DNA of 7,673 bases from JBHELG01 sp046263195 (GTDB taxonomy: Bacteria > Actinomycetota > Nitriliruptoria > Nitriliruptorales > JAHWKO01): contig JBHELG010000145.1 of the NCBI GenBank assembly GCA_046263195.1, positions 1-7,673 on the forward strand, read 5' to 3'. Below, piece after piece: positions 6,687-7,673 of this stretch. Within the stretch, counting starts at the first letter, position 1. Each line of letters begins with the position of its first letter. Position numbers and translations under genes: made by a program. The notes beneath the pieces were generated by a model. That model made no database searches, was not told where the DNA came from, and saw nothing but the letters and a program-made list of their open reading frames with translations.

Positions 6687-7673
6687 GGCGCAGCACCTCG
6701 CTGACGAGCCTTGTCGTGGAGCGGCCCTCGAGATAGGGCAGCACGACGACCTGACCCCCCCATCGCTCGAGCGCTGTCGCCTCGGGCAGGTCGGCGACCG
6801 CATAGTCTGCGCCCTTGACCCAGATGTCCGGCCGCAGCCGTTCGAGGATCGCCTGGGGTGTGTCCTCCTCGAAGATCGCGACGGCATCCACGCAGCCGAG
6901 GGCCAGCAGCACGGCCACCCGGTCGTCAACGGGAACGAACGGGCGTCCCTCGCCTTTCAGACGCCGCACGGACGCGTCGGAGTTCACGCACACGACGAGG
7001 CAGTCCCCGAGCGCTCGGGCTGACTGGAGGAGCGCGACGTGACCCGCGTGGAGGAGATCGAAACAGCCCCCGGTTGCGACGACCACTCCGCCGCGTGCCC
7101 GGGTCCGGTCAACCACTGCGGCGGCATCGCCGGGTGAGTCATCCCCGGATGCCTGCTCACCACCAGCCACGTCCACGGCTGCCGCTCCGCCCGACGCGAC
7201 GAAGGCTGAGGCGGCGGCCACGGCACCTACCACGGCCTCGGACGGCAGCGCTCCGTCGGCGAGTAGACCCGCCGCCGTGGCGGCGAACCGGTCACCCGCG
7301 CCGCACGGGTCCCCGCCTTTGACCTCCGGGGCGGGCACCGCGAGCGGATGGGCGTCCCCGTCGACCAGAAGGGCGCCACGTGCTCCGAGGGTGACGGCTA
7401 CCGCCGCCGTGTTCCAGCGGTAGGCGAGGGAGTGGGCCCGGGCGGTCACGGCCGCGAGATCGTCCCCCGTGACCTCCGGGACGAAGCGCTCCAACTCCGT
7501 CCTGTTCGGGGTGGCGAGTCGGACGCCCGCCACCGGCGGCGCACCGCGAGGGTGCGGGTCCCACACGAGAGGCCGTTGCTCGGCGGCGCTGGCGATGACC
7601 TCCCGCACCTGGGGGTTCGCGGTCATCCCCCGGCCATAGTCGGCGACGAGTACGGCATCGGCGGGCGCGAGGG
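6673..7673 (-). CDS. hldE: Bifunctional heptose-7-phosphate kinase / heptose-1-phosphate adenylyltransferase, 5' end missing
   Basis: The frame enters from the right edge (first full codon at 7671) and gives 332 residues; the ATG at 7626 is internal because residues before it already match the PfkB strand VLVADYGRGMT. About 150 N-terminal residues of the kinase domain are outside. Kinase motifs seen are the PNRTELE sugar-kinase string near 55-61 of the fragment and GGDPCGAGDRFAA near 119-131, with the GAGD catalytic Asp. After a 25- to 30-residue Gly/Ala/Asp-rich linker, a cytidylyltransferase-like domain shows GCFD and HAGH (about 202-211), VNSDASVRRLKGEGRP, WVKGADY, and a final GRSTT. Known HldE phosphorylates D-glycero-D-manno-heptose 7-phosphate at C1 and then adenylates it to ADP-heptose, in the cytoplasm, with GmhB removing the 7-phosphate between the two steps. 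Partner genes gmhA, gmhB and hldD are not in view. The 3' end overlaps the SDR by 14 nt. Confidence 0.93.
   Translation of the reverse strand, partial: LAPADAVLVADYGRGMTANPQVREVIASAAEQRPLVWDPHPRGAPPVAGVRLATPNRTELERFVPEVTGDDLAAVTARAHSLAYRWNTAAVAVTLGARGALLVDGDAHPLAVPAPEVKGGDPCGAGDRFAATAAGLLADGALPSEAVVGAVAAASAFVASGGAAAVDVAGGEQASGDDSPGDAAAVVDRTRARGGVVVATGGCFDLLHAGHVALLQSARALGDCLVVCVNSDASVRRLKGEGRPFVPVDDRVAVLLALGCVDAVAIFEEDTPQAILERLRPDIWVKGADYAVADLPEATALERWGGQVVVLPYLEGRSTTRLVSEVLRHVTG

Noticed and set aside
6687..6929. Upstream extension of the SDR frame to 316 aa
   Set aside because: The extra residues are Arg/Ser/Cys-rich, lie entirely within hldE, and the ATG at 6686 has its own ribosome-binding site and places the Rossmann loop at the usual distance.

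Overview
The window is a high-GC (roughly 60-75% in genes), densely packed chromosomal segment whose seven recognisable genes all read on the minus strand. All make or modify cell-surface polysaccharide. Codon choice, GTG starts, and the style of the ADP-heptose kinase/adenylyltransferase and the GT9 heptosyltransferase homologue (DPCGAGD kinase motif, Ala/Arg/Val-rich proteins) suggest an actinobacterium. This rests on family resemblance only; no rRNA or other marker is present.

Right block (about 4966-7673, the most GC-rich part). In transcription order it holds the 3' part of hldE (heptose-7-phosphate kinase / heptose-1-phosphate adenylyltransferase, running off the right edge), a classical short-chain dehydrogenase/reductase (SDR), and a family 9 glycosyltransferase. 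The three overlap by 14 and 4 nt and look translationally coupled. Together they suggest synthesis, possible modification and transfer of an ADP-activated heptose.

Middle (about 4174-4965). Some 790 nt have no convincing gene and clearly lower GC (near 50% in places). They contain a phased set of ACGGAAC heptamers, a 9-bp direct repeat and a perfect 11-bp inverted repeat. The region separates the two blocks and probably holds the control region of the left one.

Left block (1-4173). A membrane polyprenyl-phosphate sugar-1-phosphate transferase (the initiating enzyme of glycan assembly) is followed by two GT4 glycosyltransferases joined by an ATGA overlap. Next, 11 nt on, comes the start of a polysaccharide deacetylase cut by the left edge. 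This reads as an exopolysaccharide or wall-glycan unit: load the first sugar on undecaprenyl phosphate, extend it, then deacetylate the product. Whether the heptose block feeds this glycan is inference from proximity.

No mobile element, CRISPR array, tRNA or rRNA was found. The points most worth a second look are the GT4 enzyme lacking both EX7E glutamates, the SDR built into a heptose operon, the doubtful start of the sugar transferase, and the repeats in the long intergenic region.
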